64,000 nt of DNA, from assembly GCA_022647565.1 (NCBI GenBank), contig JALCLA010000001.1, positions 992,001 through 1,056,000 of the forward strand, written 5' to 3'. The first letter of the stretch is position 1; each line of letters begins with the position of its first letter. Below the pieces are notes generated by a model. That model saw nothing but the letters and a program-made list of their open reading frames with translations, ran no database searches and was not told the DNA's origin. Made by a program: the position numbers and the translations under genes. This stretch comes from Chiayiivirga sp. (lineage in GTDB: Bacteria > Pseudomonadota > Gammaproteobacteria > Xanthomonadales > Xanthomonadaceae). Below, piece after piece: positions 9,584-19,987 of the stretch.

Positions 9584-9784
9584 ATGAATTCGATGGGACA
9601 ACGCAGCGGGAGTGACCGCCGCTCGGCAGCCCGACGGGATTTCGAGCGTCGCCTGGCGGATCGCCGGGTGTTCGACGGGCCGCGCAGCGAGGGCGAACGA
9701 CGCAGCGGCATCGATCGACGCAGTGACGATCGCCGCGGCGCGGCTCGTCGCCACGGCGAGCGGCGCAGCCTGGCACCGGCCTGA
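9584..9784 (+). CDS. Short Arg/Asp-rich protein with DRR repeats
   Basis: The 66-residue product is built from repeats of (G/S)-D-R-R or E-R-R spaced 6-8 residues apart (SDRRSAARRDFERRLADRR, then GIDRRSDDRR and HGERRS). It is preceded by a good GGGAGG ribosome binding site, which supports real translation. The repeats are highly charged and probably disordered. Similar DRR-rich short proteins exist in proteobacteria, but I know of no established function. Nucleic-acid or membrane-phospholipid binding would be a guess. Confidence 0.55.
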   Translation: MNSMGQRSGSDRRSAARRDFERRLADRRVFDGPRSEGERRSGIDRRSDDRRGAARRHGERRSLAPA

Positions 9785-9807
9785 ACCCTGGCGCGCCGGG
9801 AGGCGGG

Positions 9808-10611
9808 ATGCGCGGACCGCGACGCATCGTCTGCCTGACCGAAGAACCGACCGAAACGCTCTACCTGCTGGGCGAGCAGGATCGCATCGTGGGCATTTCC
9901 GGCTTCACGGTGCGGCCGCCTCGGGCGCGGCGCGAGAAGCCCAAGGTCAGTGCCTTCCTGAGCGCGAAGATCGACCGCATCCTGGCGCTCGAGCCGGATC
10001 TTGCCATCGGCTTTTCCGACATCCAGGCCGACATCGCGGCCGAATTGATCCGGGCTGGCGTCGAGGTCTGGATCAGCAATCACCGCAGCGTCGAGGGCAT
10101 CCTCGACTACATCGAACGGCTCGGAGCGCTCGTGGGTGCCGCCGACCGGGCGCAGATCCTCGTTGGCGGGTTGCGCCGCGGCCTGGAGGACATCGCCCTG
10201 CGGGCGGCACGCCTGGAGCGGCGACCCCGGGTGTATTTCGAGGAATGGGACGAGCCGCGCATCAGCGGCATCCAGTGGGTGGCGGAGCTGGTCCGCATCG
10301 CGGGCGGCGACGACATCTTCCCGGAGCTTGCCGCCCAGTCGCTGGCCAGGAACCGCATCCTCGCCAACGATGATCCGATCATCGCGCGCGCGCCGCAGAT
10401 CGTGTTCGGTTCATGGTGCGGAAAGCGCTTCCGGCCCGAACAGGTGGCGGCGCGCCCGGGATGGAATACGGTGCCCGCCGTGCGCAGCGGCGATCTGCAC
10501 GAGGTCAAGTCGCCGATCATCCTGCAGCCCGGCCCGGCGGCGCTCACCGATGGCATCGGCGCGCTGGCCGAACACATCCAATCCTGGGCGCGAGGGCGCC
10601 CCGGCGACTGA
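9808..10611 (+). CDS. BtuF/FecB-like helical-backbone receptor domain, no signal peptide
   Basis: The 267-residue protein resembles the periplasmic cobalamin/iron-siderophore binding fold: RRIVCLTEEPTETLYLLGE at the start, LEPDLAIGFSDIQADIAAEL in lobe one, and a long linking helix before the second lobe with GSWCGKRF. There is no signal peptide or lipobox, so it is probably cytoplasmic. No ABC transporter genes are nearby. Annotation as a cobalamin-binding protein is common for this type, but the ligand cannot be told from sequence. Confidence 0.72.
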   Translation: MRGPRRIVCLTEEPTETLYLLGEQDRIVGISGFTVRPPRARREKPKVSAFLSAKIDRILALEPDLAIGFSDIQADIAAELIRAGVEVWISNHRSVEGILDYIERLGALVGAADRAQILVGGLRRGLEDIALRAARLERRPRVYFEEWDEPRISGIQWVAELVRIAGGDDIFPELAAQSLARNRILANDDPIIARAPQIVFGSWCGKRFRPEQVAARPGWNTVPAVRSGDLHEVKSPIILQPGPAALTDGIGALAEHIQSWARGRPGD

Positions 10612-10624
10612 CGCCGGCGCGAAA

Positions 10625-11194
10625 TCAGGCGAGCGCCAGGCCCAGGTCGCGTAGCGGAGCCACCACCAATGCGCGCAGCAGGAAGATTGCGAGGGTCGCG
10701 AGCAGGGGCGAGAGGTCGATGCCCCCGAGATCCGGCAGCAAGCGGCGAATCGGGCGCAAGACCGGCTCGGTGAGCTGGACGACCAACGGCACCATCGGGT
10801 GCCGGCTGTCCTGCCCGACGAAACTCAGGATCACCCGCACCAGGATCAGCCAGAAGTACAGCATCAGCAGGAAGCCGATCAGCTCCGCGAATCCCACCAC
10901 GAGGGTGGCGGAAACCCCGAGCGTCAGGCCGGCGAGGGCCACCAGCAACCACATCTTCGCGCACAGCAGCAGCCACACGAGCAAGGTTCCGGCCAGGTCG
11001 AGGTTGCGCCAGGGCCGCAACAGCTTGCGCATCGGCATCAGCACCGGATTGGTGAAGCGATAGAAGAACTGGCAGACGGGGTTGTAGAAGTTCGCGCGGA
11101 CCAGCTGCAGCAATACCCGGATCGCGAACAGCGAGGCTGCCAGTCCGAACAGCACCTCCACCAGGATGGTGCCCGCATCGGCGAAGTAGTTCAT
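10625..11194 (-). CDS. yggT: YggT-family inner-membrane protein
   Basis: The 189-residue protein carries two copies of the YggT hydrophobic repeat. The first has LVRANFYNPVCQFFYRFTNP and the second has VGQDSRHPMVPLVVQLTEPV, and each is followed by a P-(I/M)-R-(R/K)-LL motif. YggT proteins have been linked to osmotic adaptation and cell division in some bacteria. It lies 3 bp downstream of proC on the same strand, the usual proC-yggT pairing. Confidence 0.92.
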   Translation of the reverse strand: MNYFADAGTILVEVLFGLAASLFAIRVLLQLVRANFYNPVCQFFYRFTNPVLMPMRKLLRPWRNLDLAGTLLVWLLLCAKMWLLVALAGLTLGVSATLVVGFAELIGFLLMLYFWLILVRVILSFVGQDSRHPMVPLVVQLTEPVLRPIRRLLPDLGGIDLSPLLATLAIFLLRALVVAPLRDLGLALA

Positions 11195-11197
11195 GCG

Positions 11198-12040
11198 CTA
11201 GCGTTCCAGCTGCCGCGACAGTTCGACGCCACGGCGTTCGGCGGCTGCGAGCGCGCGCGCGACGCTGTCGCGGAAGCCATCGGCGGCGAAACTTTCCAGC
11301 GCCGCCTGCGTGGTGCCACCGGGCGACGTGACCCGCTGCCGCAGGCTGGGCGCGTCTTCCTCGCCTTCGTTCAACATGCGCGCGGCACCGAGCAGTGTCT
11401 GGCGGGTGAGCGCACGCGCCGCCTCCGCGGGCAAGCCGAGTGCCACGGCAGCGTCCTGCATGGCCTCGGCCAACAGGAAGACATAGGCCGGGCCACTGCC
11501 CGACAGGGCCGTGACCGTATCCATGCAGGCCTCGTCCTCGATCCACACGCACAGGCCGACGGCGCCGAGCACGGCTTGCGCAGAAGCGCGCTGCGCCGGC
11601 GTCGCCGCCGCATCGGTGTACAGGCCGGTGGCGCCGGTGCCGAGCAGGGCGGGCGTGTTGGGCATGCAGCGCACGATGCAGGCGGCATGGCGCAGCCAGC
11701 GCTGCAGCTGGGCGCAGGTGATGCCGGCCGCAATCGAGATCACGATCGCGCCGTCCACGTGGCCAGCCAGTTCTTCGCAGACTCCGCGCATGGCCTGCGG
11801 CTTCACCGCCAGCAGCACCAGGTCCGCGCCACGGATCGCATCAAGATTGTCCTGCGCCGCACGGATGCCGAACTCGCGTGCCAGCGCCTCGCGCAGCGCC
11901 GCCTGGGGTTCGGACACGCTCAGTCGCCCCGGTTCGGAGCCACGTGCGATCAGGCCGCCGATCAGGCTTCGTGCCATGTTGCCGCCACCGACGAAGGCGA
12001 CGCGCTGGGAGGCCATGGGAGGCGAGTCGTGATTCGGCAT
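11198..12040 (-). CDS. proC: Pyrroline-5-carboxylate reductase ProC
   Basis: The enzyme (280 residues) makes proline from pyrroline-5-carboxylate with NAD(P)H. The dinucleotide site VAFVGGGNMARSLIGGL is at the N-terminus. VLLAVKPQ, VRCMPNTPALLG and the C-terminal substrate segment TALSGSGPAYVFLLAEAM, followed by TSPGGTT, complete the signature. The ATG at 12040 gives MPNHDSPPMASQRV; a second ATG at 12016 is equally plausible. In many relatives yggS lies between pilT and proC, but here it is absent. Confidence 0.96.
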   Translation of the reverse strand: MPNHDSPPMASQRVAFVGGGNMARSLIGGLIARGSEPGRLSVSEPQAALREALAREFGIRAAQDNLDAIRGADLVLLAVKPQAMRGVCEELAGHVDGAIVISIAAGITCAQLQRWLRHAACIVRCMPNTPALLGTGATGLYTDAAATPAQRASAQAVLGAVGLCVWIEDEACMDTVTALSGSGPAYVFLLAEAMQDAAVALGLPAEAARALTRQTLLGAARMLNEGEEDAPSLRQRVTSPGGTTQAALESFAADGFRDSVARALAAAERRGVELSRQLER

Positions 12041-12300
12041 GAAGGACCGTGCAGGAGGTGGCCGGACAGGGAGCCGGCATCTTAGCCGGAACCATTCCCG
12101 AGGGCGCCGAGCGGACGCGGCGCGGAATCCGTCGCTGCTCGGTTCAAGGTCGGCTCGTGCGGGAATCGCAGGCTTGATGCAGCACCGCAGCTTGCCGTCG
12201 CAAATGTTTGTTTCGGCGCTATACTCGGGCCGGCTCATGCGCCGGGCCGTTCGGCGCGGCGTCCGCGGATATGCAATCGGCTCTGTAGGGGGAGACGCGC

Positions 12301-13338
12301 ATGGATATCGCCGAACTTCTGGCGTTCTCGGTGAAGAACAAGGCCTCGGACCTGCATCTTTCCGCAGGCCTGCCGCCGATGATCCGGGTGGACGGCGACG
12401 TGCGCCGCATCAACATCCCCGCGCTCGACCACAAGCAGGTGCACGCGCTGGTCTACGACATCATGTCGGACAAGGCGCGGCGCGACTACGAAGAGTTCCT
12501 GGAAGTCGATTTCTCGTTCGAGATCCCGGGCCTGGCCCGGTTCCGCGTCAATGCCTTCAACCAGAACCGTGGCGCCGGCGCGGTGTTCCGCACCATTCCC
12601 TCGGAAGTGCTGACGCTCGACGACCTGGCCTGTCCCAAGATATTCCGTGAACTGATCGACCAGCCGCAGGGCCTGATCCTCGTGACCGGCCCGACCGGCT
12701 CGGGCAAGTCGACCACGCTCGCGGCGATGATCGACCACATCAACAAGGGCCAGTACGGCCACATCCTCACGGTCGAGGACCCGATCGAGTTCGTGCACAC
12801 CTCGAACAAGTGCCTGATCAACCAGCGCGAAGTGCACCGCGACACGCACGGGTTCAACGAGGCGCTGCGTTCGGCCCTGCGCGAGGACCCGGACTACATC
12901 CTGGTCGGCGAGTTGCGCGATCTGGAAACCATCCGCCTGGCACTCACCGCCGCGGAAACCGGGCATCTCGTGTTCGGTACCCTGCACACGAGCTCGGCGG
13001 CCAAGACCATCGACCGCATCATCGACGTGTTCCCCGCCGGCGAGAAGCCGATGGTGCGTTCGATGCTTTCCGAATCGTTGCGCGCAGTGATATCGCAGTC
13101 GCTGCTCAAGAAGGTGGGCGGCGGGCGCGTTGCTGCGCACGAGATCATGGTGGCGGTGCCCGCGATCCGCAACCTGATCCGCGAGGACAAGGTGGCGCAG
13201 ATGTATTCCGCGATCCAGACCGGACAGAATGCCGGCATGCAGACCCTCGACCAGTGCCTGCAGGATCTGGTCAAGCGCGGCCTCATCACGCGCGTCAGCG
13301 CGCGCGAGTACGCCAAGGACAAGCGCCTGTTCGAGTGA
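12301..13338 (+). CDS. pilT: Type IV pilus retraction ATPase PilT
   Basis: The 345-residue hexameric ATPase disassembles the pilus and powers twitching. All diagnostic boxes are visible: Walker A GPTGSGKSTT, Asp box TVEDPIEF, Walker B ILVGELRD, His box TGHLVFGTLHTSSA, and the PilT retraction motif AIRNLIREDK. RBS GGGGGAG lies just upstream of the ATG. pilU follows 47 bp downstream. A TATACT sequence at 12220-12225 may be part of the promoter, but no good -35 element was found. Confidence 0.97.
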   Translation: MDIAELLAFSVKNKASDLHLSAGLPPMIRVDGDVRRINIPALDHKQVHALVYDIMSDKARRDYEEFLEVDFSFEIPGLARFRVNAFNQNRGAGAVFRTIPSEVLTLDDLACPKIFRELIDQPQGLILVTGPTGSGKSTTLAAMIDHINKGQYGHILTVEDPIEFVHTSNKCLINQREVHRDTHGFNEALRSALREDPDYILVGELRDLETIRLALTAAETGHLVFGTLHTSSAAKTIDRIIDVFPAGEKPMVRSMLSESLRAVISQSLLKKVGGGRVAAHEIMVAVPAIRNLIREDKVAQMYSAIQTGQNAGMQTLDQCLQDLVKRGLITRVSAREYAKDKRLFE

Positions 13339-13385
13339 TCGGCCAAGCCCGCCGCCCGAACCGCGACTAGCCAGGAGGATTCCAC

Positions 13386-14516
<1,131 letters not shown>

Positions 14517-14523
14517 TCTGCAG

Positions 14524-14578
14524 AGCGGAGCTTGCTCCGCTGTCTTGCTGAGTGTGGTCCAGCGCAGCGCAGCAAGCT
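14524..14578. repeat. Inverted repeats between convergent pilU and pyrB
   Basis: A perfect 7-bp stem AGCGGAG/CTCCGCT with a 4-nt loop lies at 14524-14541. A second, longer-range inverted pair AGCTTGCT/AGCAAGCT spans 14529-14578. No T-run follows, so this is a possible rho-independent-like or REP-like structure rather than a clear terminator. Confidence 0.4.
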
Positions 14579-14583
14579 TCGCT

Positions 14584-15543
14584 CTATGTGGCGGCGGTGG
14601 ATTCCGCCAGCGTCGCCAGCACCGCCATCCGCACCGCGACGCCATTCGCCACCTGCGACAGGATCACCGACTGCGGGCCATCGGCGACGGCGTCGTCGAT
14701 TTCCACGCCGCGGTTCATCGGGCCCGGGTGCAGCACGATGGCATCGGACTTCGCGCCACGCAGCCGTTCCGGGCTGAGGCCCCACTCGCGGTGATACTCC
14801 TCCAGGCTGGGCACCAGGCCTTCCTCCATGCGCTCGCGCTGCAGGCGCAGCATCATCACCACATCGGCGCCGTCGAGCGCTTCGTCCAGGTGCCCGCAGA
14901 CCTGCGTTCCGGCAAGTTCGCCGGGATCGGGCAGGAGGGATGCAGGTGCCGCGACCCGGATCTCGCCAGCCCCGAGGGTGCGCAGCGCGTGCAAGTCCGA
15001 GCGCGCCACGCGCGAATGCCGGATGTCGCCGACGATGGCGACAGCGAGGCGGGAAAAATCCTCGCCCTTGTGCTGGCGCAGGGTCAGCATGTCGAGCAGG
15101 CCCTGGGTCGGGTGCGCATTGCGACCGTCCCCGGCATTGATGATGCGGGTGCGGTGCGCGGCATGGACCGCAAGTTCGGCCACCGCCGCGGAATCGGTGT
15201 GGCGCACCACGAACAGCCCGGCCCCCATCGCTTCGAGATTGCGCAGGGTATCGACCAGGCTCTCGCCCTTGCGGGTGGATGAGTGCACGGCGTCGAAATT
15301 CAGCACGTCCGCGCCCAGTCGCTGTGCTGCAAGCTGGAACGAGCTGCGGGTGCGCGTGGAAGGTTCGAAGAACAGGTTCACCACGGTGCGGTGGCGCAAC
15401 GCGTCGCGAGCGCCGACGTCGAGTGCCTGCGGGCGCAGCGCGGCGGCGCGCTTGAGCAGGGCGTCGAGCTGGGCGTAGGGCAGGCCCTCGAGGGTCAGGA
15501 GATGGCGCAGGCGGCCGTCGCGATCGAGTTGGTCGGGCGTCAT
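14584..15543 (-). CDS. pyrB: Aspartate carbamoyltransferase catalytic chain
   Basis: The 319-residue enzyme joins carbamoyl phosphate and aspartate in pyrimidine synthesis. The carbamoyl-phosphate loop [12 protein letters not shown] is near residue 56, and the [12 protein letters not shown] and [12 protein letters not shown] segments form the rest of the active site. Length is right for a catalytic chain. No pyrI or dihydroorotase-like pyrC' is adjacent. ruvX lies 14 bp upstream on the same strand, suggesting an algH-ruvX-pyrB unit as in other gammaproteobacteria. Confidence 0.96.
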   Translation of the reverse strand: MTPDQLDRDGRLRHLLTLEGLPYAQLDALLKRAAALRPQALDVGARDALRHRTVVNLFFEPSTRTRSSFQLAAQRLGADVLNFDAVHSSTRKGESLVDTLRNLEAMGAGLFVVRHTDSAAVAELAVHAAHRTRIINAGDGRNAHPTQGLLDMLTLRQHKGEDFSRLAVAIVGDIRHSRVARSDLHALRTLGAGEIRVAAPASLLPDPGELAGTQVCGHLDEALDGADVVMMLRLQRERMEEGLVPSLEEYHREWGLSPERLRGAKSDAIVLHPGPMNRGVEIDDAVADGPQSVILSQVANGVAVRMAVLATLAESTAAT

Positions 15544-15557
15544 GGGGTCGGTTCGGT

Positions 15558-16007
15558 TCAGGCGAGTCGTTGCAGCCAGCGTTCGACGATGATCTGCGCC
15601 GCGACCGCGTCCAGGATCGCGGCATCGCGGCGCCGCGCCGCGCCTTGCTGCCGGCGTTCGGCGAAGCGCTGGTCGGCTTCCTTCGAGCTGTAGCGCTCAT
15701 CCACCAGATCCACCGGCAGCGCCAGGCGCTGCCGGAGGTCGTGCGCGAAGCGCCGTGCGAACCGCGTGGCTGGCTGGGCCTCGCCTTCGAGCGTGAGCGG
15801 CTCGCCCACCAGGAGACGGTCGGGCCGCCACTCGCGCGCCATTGCCTCGACCCGGGCCCAGTCGGGCCCGGCCTGGCCCACCTCGATCACGGTCAACGCC
15901 CGCGCTGTCTGCGACAGCGTATTGCCCACCGCCACGCCGATGCGGCGCGCGCCCACATCGAAACCGAGTACGCAGACGGTACTCGCTGTGGCGGGGTTGG
16001 TGGCCAT
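15558..16007 (-). CDS. ruvX: Holliday junction resolvase-like protein RuvX/YqgF
   Basis: The 149-residue RNase H-fold protein has [14 protein letters not shown] with the first catalytic aspartate, [10 protein letters not shown], and the C-terminal [18 protein letters not shown]. YqgF is implicated in processing the 5' end of pre-16S rRNA and possibly in recombination. The start was set at the ATG overlapping the algH stop; a 56-codon upstream extension shows no similarity. Confidence 0.94.
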   Translation of the reverse strand: MATNPATASTVCVLGFDVGARRIGVAVGNTLSQTARALTVIEVGQAGPDWARVEAMAREWRPDRLLVGEPLTLEGEAQPATRFARRFAHDLRQRLALPVDLVDERYSSKEADQRFAERRQQGAARRRDAAILDAVAAQIIVERWLQRLA

Positions 16008-16573
16008 CAGGCGTGTCCGGAGTAGTCGGTGAGCAGGGTCAGGTCGACGCCCATCAGGCGTGCGGCGGCCGCCCAGCGCTGCTCCAGCGGCGTCTCGAAC
16101 ACGATGGCGCGATCGGCGCCGACGGTCAGCCAGGCGTTGTCCTGCAATTCCTGCTCGAGCTGGCCTTGTTCCCACCCGGCATAGCCAAGCGCCACCACCG
16201 CGCGACGCGGGCCTTCGCCACGCGCCATGGCGGCCAGTACGTCACGCGAGGTGGTGAGGCAGAGCTCGTCCGAGATGCGGAAGGTCGAGTCCCATTCGGC
16301 CCCGCCCGGTTCGTGCAGCACGAAGCCGCGTTCGGGTTGCACCGGTCCGCCCAGCAGTACCGGCGTTGCCGCCAGCGCGGCGTTCTCCGTCGGGATCTGC
16401 ATCTGCTCCAGCACGTCGCCAAGGACATAGTCGGAGTTGCGGTTCAGCACCAGTCCCATCGCGCCGTCCGCATTGTGCTGGCAGAGCAGGGTGACGCTGC
16501 GCGAGAAATTCGGATCGCTCAGGGCCGGCAGCGCGATGAGGAAGTGATTGCCGAGAAAACGCAGGGCGTCCAT
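16007..16573 (-). CDS. algH: YqgE/AlgH family protein
   Basis: The 188-residue cytosolic protein shows MDALRFLGNHFLIALPALSD, GAMGLVLNRNSDY, VLLGGPVQPERGFVLH and ALGYAGWEQGQLEQEL, all typical for YqgE/AlgH. In Pseudomonas the gene affects alginate production, but its molecular activity is unclear. It overlaps ruvX by an ATGA and precedes ruvX-pyrB as in other gammaproteobacteria. Confidence 0.94.
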   Translation of the reverse strand: MDALRFLGNHFLIALPALSDPNFSRSVTLLCQHNADGAMGLVLNRNSDYVLGDVLEQMQIPTENAALAATPVLLGGPVQPERGFVLHEPGGAEWDSTFRISDELCLTTSRDVLAAMARGEGPRRAVVALGYAGWEQGQLEQELQDNAWLTVGADRAIVFETPLEQRWAAAARLMGVDLTLLTDYSGHA

Positions 16574-16614
16574 GGCGACATTGTAGCGGCGTGCCGCGCC
16601 GCCGCGTGCCGGCG

Positions 16615-17474
16615 CTACTGGTTGCGCAGGACGTTTCCCGGCAGGAATTGCCAGGTGCGGGTGATGTGCAGCTCGTCGAACTTGTCGGCGGTTTCGGGCA
16701 GCGGGCCGAAGGGCTCGGCCAGGCGCACGGTGCGGATGGCGGCTTCGTCCAGGATCGCGTGGCCGCTGGGCTGGACCACGTCGATGCTCGCCACGCTGCC
16801 GTCGCGCCGCACTGCGACGGTCAGCACCAGCTGGCCCTGCAGGTTGCGGCGGCGGGCTTCGTCCGGGTAGTTCAGGTTGCCGATGCGTTCCACCCGCGCC
16901 ACCCAGCCACGCATGTAGCTGGCGAACTCATATTCCTGGGTGCTGGCCGACACGAACTTCTTCTTCGGTCGCTTGGCATAGGCCTGGGTCTGGCGTTCGA
17001 GTTCCGCCGCCAGTCGCGCCATCTCCAGGCTGCGTTCGATCAACTGCCGGCTGGTCGGCAGGGGTGTGGGTGGGGTCGGGTTGAGTTCGCGATGGTCGGC
17101 GCGCCGCACTGCCGGTTGGGTGCTGGTCAGCACGGCTTGCGCGGCCTCGCGCTCGGGCCGCGGGGCCGAGGCCTCGATCGGCACGGGCGCCAGGCCCGGA
17201 GCCGGCTTCGGAACCGGTGCCGGCTGCGGTTCGCGCGGGCGTTCGGGCGTGTCTGCCTCGCCACCGCCCTGCTGGCTCGACTGCGCCAGGAAGTCCGCCT
17301 GCTTCGGCGGCTTCTCGCCCGAGGTCTGGGTCAGGATGATGTCGAGCGTCGGCACCAGCGGCGCGGGATCGTCGATGGTGAAGCCCACGCCCAGGGCCAG
17401 GACCCCGTGCGCGAGCAGCGAGAAGGCGAGGGTCGCGCCGAGCCGATCGCCCGGCCCGATCCGTGCGCGCTCGC

Positions 17475-17478
<4 letters not shown>
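16615..17478 (-). CDS. TonB-like energy transducer
   Basis: The 287-residue protein has one N-terminal transmembrane helix (about 15-35), a Pro-rich spacer with PAPVPKPAPGLAPVP, a short coiled stretch (LEMARLAAELERQTQAYAK), and a C-terminal TonB domain with NYPDEARRRNLQGQLVLTV, then SGHAILDEAAIRTVRLAEPF. It would couple the proton motive force to outer-membrane receptors, or act as an envelope TonB paralogue. The GTG start overlaps the gshB stop (GTGA), and in Xanthomonadales tonB-like genes often follow gshB. No exbB or exbD is present here. Confidence 0.9.
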
Positions 17479-18434
<956 letters not shown>

Positions 18435-18523
18435 CTGCGCTCCCTGCAGCTTGGTCGGGCCCGGCCGCACCGGGGCGCCGCGGTGCTGTGCGAGGGCTAT
18501 ACTAGCACTCGCCGCCGCCGCGC

Positions 18524-18552
18524 TTGACAGATTTTGCCAACGCTGGGATATA
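18524..18552 (+). promoter_or_regulatory. Probable sigma70 promoter of the pil-chp operon
   Basis: TTGACA at 18524-18529 is followed after 17 bp by GATATA at 18547-18552 (overlapping TATAGG). It lies about 58 bp before the pilG ATG and is oriented toward the operon. A second TATACT at 18499-18504 could belong to another promoter. Confidence 0.55.
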
Positions 18553-18609
18553 GGCGCATAACCGCGGGAATCGCGGCGCGCGGGCGCGGAAGCCTCTGGG
18601 GGACGCTGA

Positions 18610-19011
18610 ATGGAAGAGATGGACAGCTCGGGCGGTTTGACCGGCCTGAAGGTGATGGTCATCGATGACTCGAAGACCATCCGGCGCACGGCCGAAACCC
18701 TGCTCAAGAAGGAAGGCTGCGACGTGGTCACCGCCACGGACGGTTTCGAGGCGCTTTCCAAGATCGCCGACCACCAGCCGCAGATCATTTTCGTCGACAT
18801 CATGATGCCGCGCCTGGACGGGTATCAGACTTGCGCGCTGATCAAGAACAACCAGCTGTTCCGCGCCACGCCGGTGATCATGCTGTCGTCCAAGGATGGA
18901 CTGTTCGACAAGGCCAAGGGCCGCATCGTTGGTTCTGAGCAGTACCTCACGAAGCCGTTCACGCGTGAAGAGCTACTGTCCACCATTCGCAAATTCGTGG
19001 ATCGCAAGTAG
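18610..19011 (+). CDS. pilG: Response regulator PilG
   Basis: This 133-residue single-domain receiver has the acidic pair VIDDS (Asp19-Asp20), phospho-acceptor Asp63 in FVDIMMPRLDG, and Lys in YLTKPF. PilG is phosphorylated by ChpA and promotes pilus extension. It is the first gene of the pilGHIJK-chpABC cluster. Confidence 0.96.
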   Translation: MEEMDSSGGLTGLKVMVIDDSKTIRRTAETLLKKEGCDVVTATDGFEALSKIADHQPQIIFVDIMMPRLDGYQTCALIKNNQLFRATPVIMLSSKDGLFDKAKGRIVGSEQYLTKPFTREELLSTIRKFVDRK

Positions 19012-19034
19012 GCGCAGGGGCAGGGGACACCACG

Positions 19035-19406
19035 ATGGCTCGCATACTCATCATCGATGACTCGCCTACCGACACCCAGGTATTCACCCGGATGTTGGAG
19101 AAGAACGGGCATCAGGTGTTCTCGGCCGGCTCGGCCGAGGACGGCATCGCGGTGTGCAAGCGCGAACTGCCGGACCTCGTGGTGATGGACGTGATCCTTC
19201 CGGGCATGAACGGTTTCCAGGCAACGCGCTCGCTGTCCAAGGACGCCGCGACCAGCCACATCCCGGTCATCATCGTCAGCACCAAGAACATGGAGACCGA
19301 TCGCGTCTGGGGCCTGCGGCAGGGTGCGAAGGACTATCTGGTCAAGCCGCCGTCCGAGCGTGAACTACTGACCCGCATCAACGCCCTGCTTCCGGCGGGC
19401 GGCTGA
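19035..19406 (+). CDS. pilH: Response regulator PilH
   Basis: This 123-residue single-domain receiver has IIDDSPTD and phospho-acceptor Asp52 in VVMDVILPGMNG, and DYLVKPPSERELL near the end. PilH opposes or dampens PilG signalling during twitching. It is 23 bp downstream of pilG. Confidence 0.96.
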   Translation: MARILIIDDSPTDTQVFTRMLEKNGHQVFSAGSAEDGIAVCKRELPDLVVMDVILPGMNGFQATRSLSKDAATSHIPVIIVSTKNMETDRVWGLRQGAKDYLVKPPSERELLTRINALLPAGG

Positions 19407-19414
19407 GGCCCGGC

Positions 19415-19951
19415 ATGGCAAGGACACCCTTCGAGGTTCTGGCCGACTACGAGCAGCGCAGCCTGAGCCACGTGGCCGGCATGCCGGAGCAGATCGAAGC
19501 GCCGGGGTTGTGGCGCGGCATCGCCTTCCGCATCGGCACCCGACACCTGGCCGCCGGCTTCGGCGAGGTCGTCGAGATCATCACCTTGCCGCCGCTGACT
19601 TCGGTTCCGGGCGGAGACCAGTGGCTGCTGGGGGTGGCGAACATCCGCAGCACCCTGTTGCCGGTGGTCGACCTCAAGCTGTTCCTGGAAGGCGAGCGCA
19701 CCTTGCTGCATGAGACCACGCGCGCGCTGGTGGTGAAGCAGGGCGGCGGCAATGTCGCGGTGCTGATCGACGAGTTGTACGGGCAACGCAATTTCACCGA
19801 CGAGAACCGGGCCGAGCTGGGTGGCATGGACGAGGGCCGCTACGGCAGCTTCGTGAAGCAGGCCTACCGGCTCGGCGACATCCACTGGGGCGTGTTCAGC
19901 ATGGCGCTGCTCACGCGTACTCCGGAATTCCGACAGGCGGCCGCGGCCTGA
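19415..19951 (+). CDS. pilI: CheW-like adaptor PilI
   Basis: The 178-residue CheW-domain protein contains GVANIRSTLLPVVDLKLFL, the typical CheW segment that follows the receptor-contact strand. It should couple the receptor PilJ to the kinase ChpA. It lies 8 bp after pilH and 36 bp before pilJ. Confidence 0.94.
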   Translation: MARTPFEVLADYEQRSLSHVAGMPEQIEAPGLWRGIAFRIGTRHLAAGFGEVVEIITLPPLTSVPGGDQWLLGVANIRSTLLPVVDLKLFLEGERTLLHETTRALVVKQGGGNVAVLIDELYGQRNFTDENRAELGGMDEGRYGSFVKQAYRLGDIHWGVFSMALLTRTPEFRQAAAA

Positions 19952-19987
19952 CGCGGTCCACATGATTCACTGGGGCGAGGTAGCAAC

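Noticed and set aside
12041..12300. Strong promoter for pilT
   Set aside because: TATACT at 12220 is a fair -10 box, but TTGCCG lies 22 bp upstream, too far, so no promoter was called.
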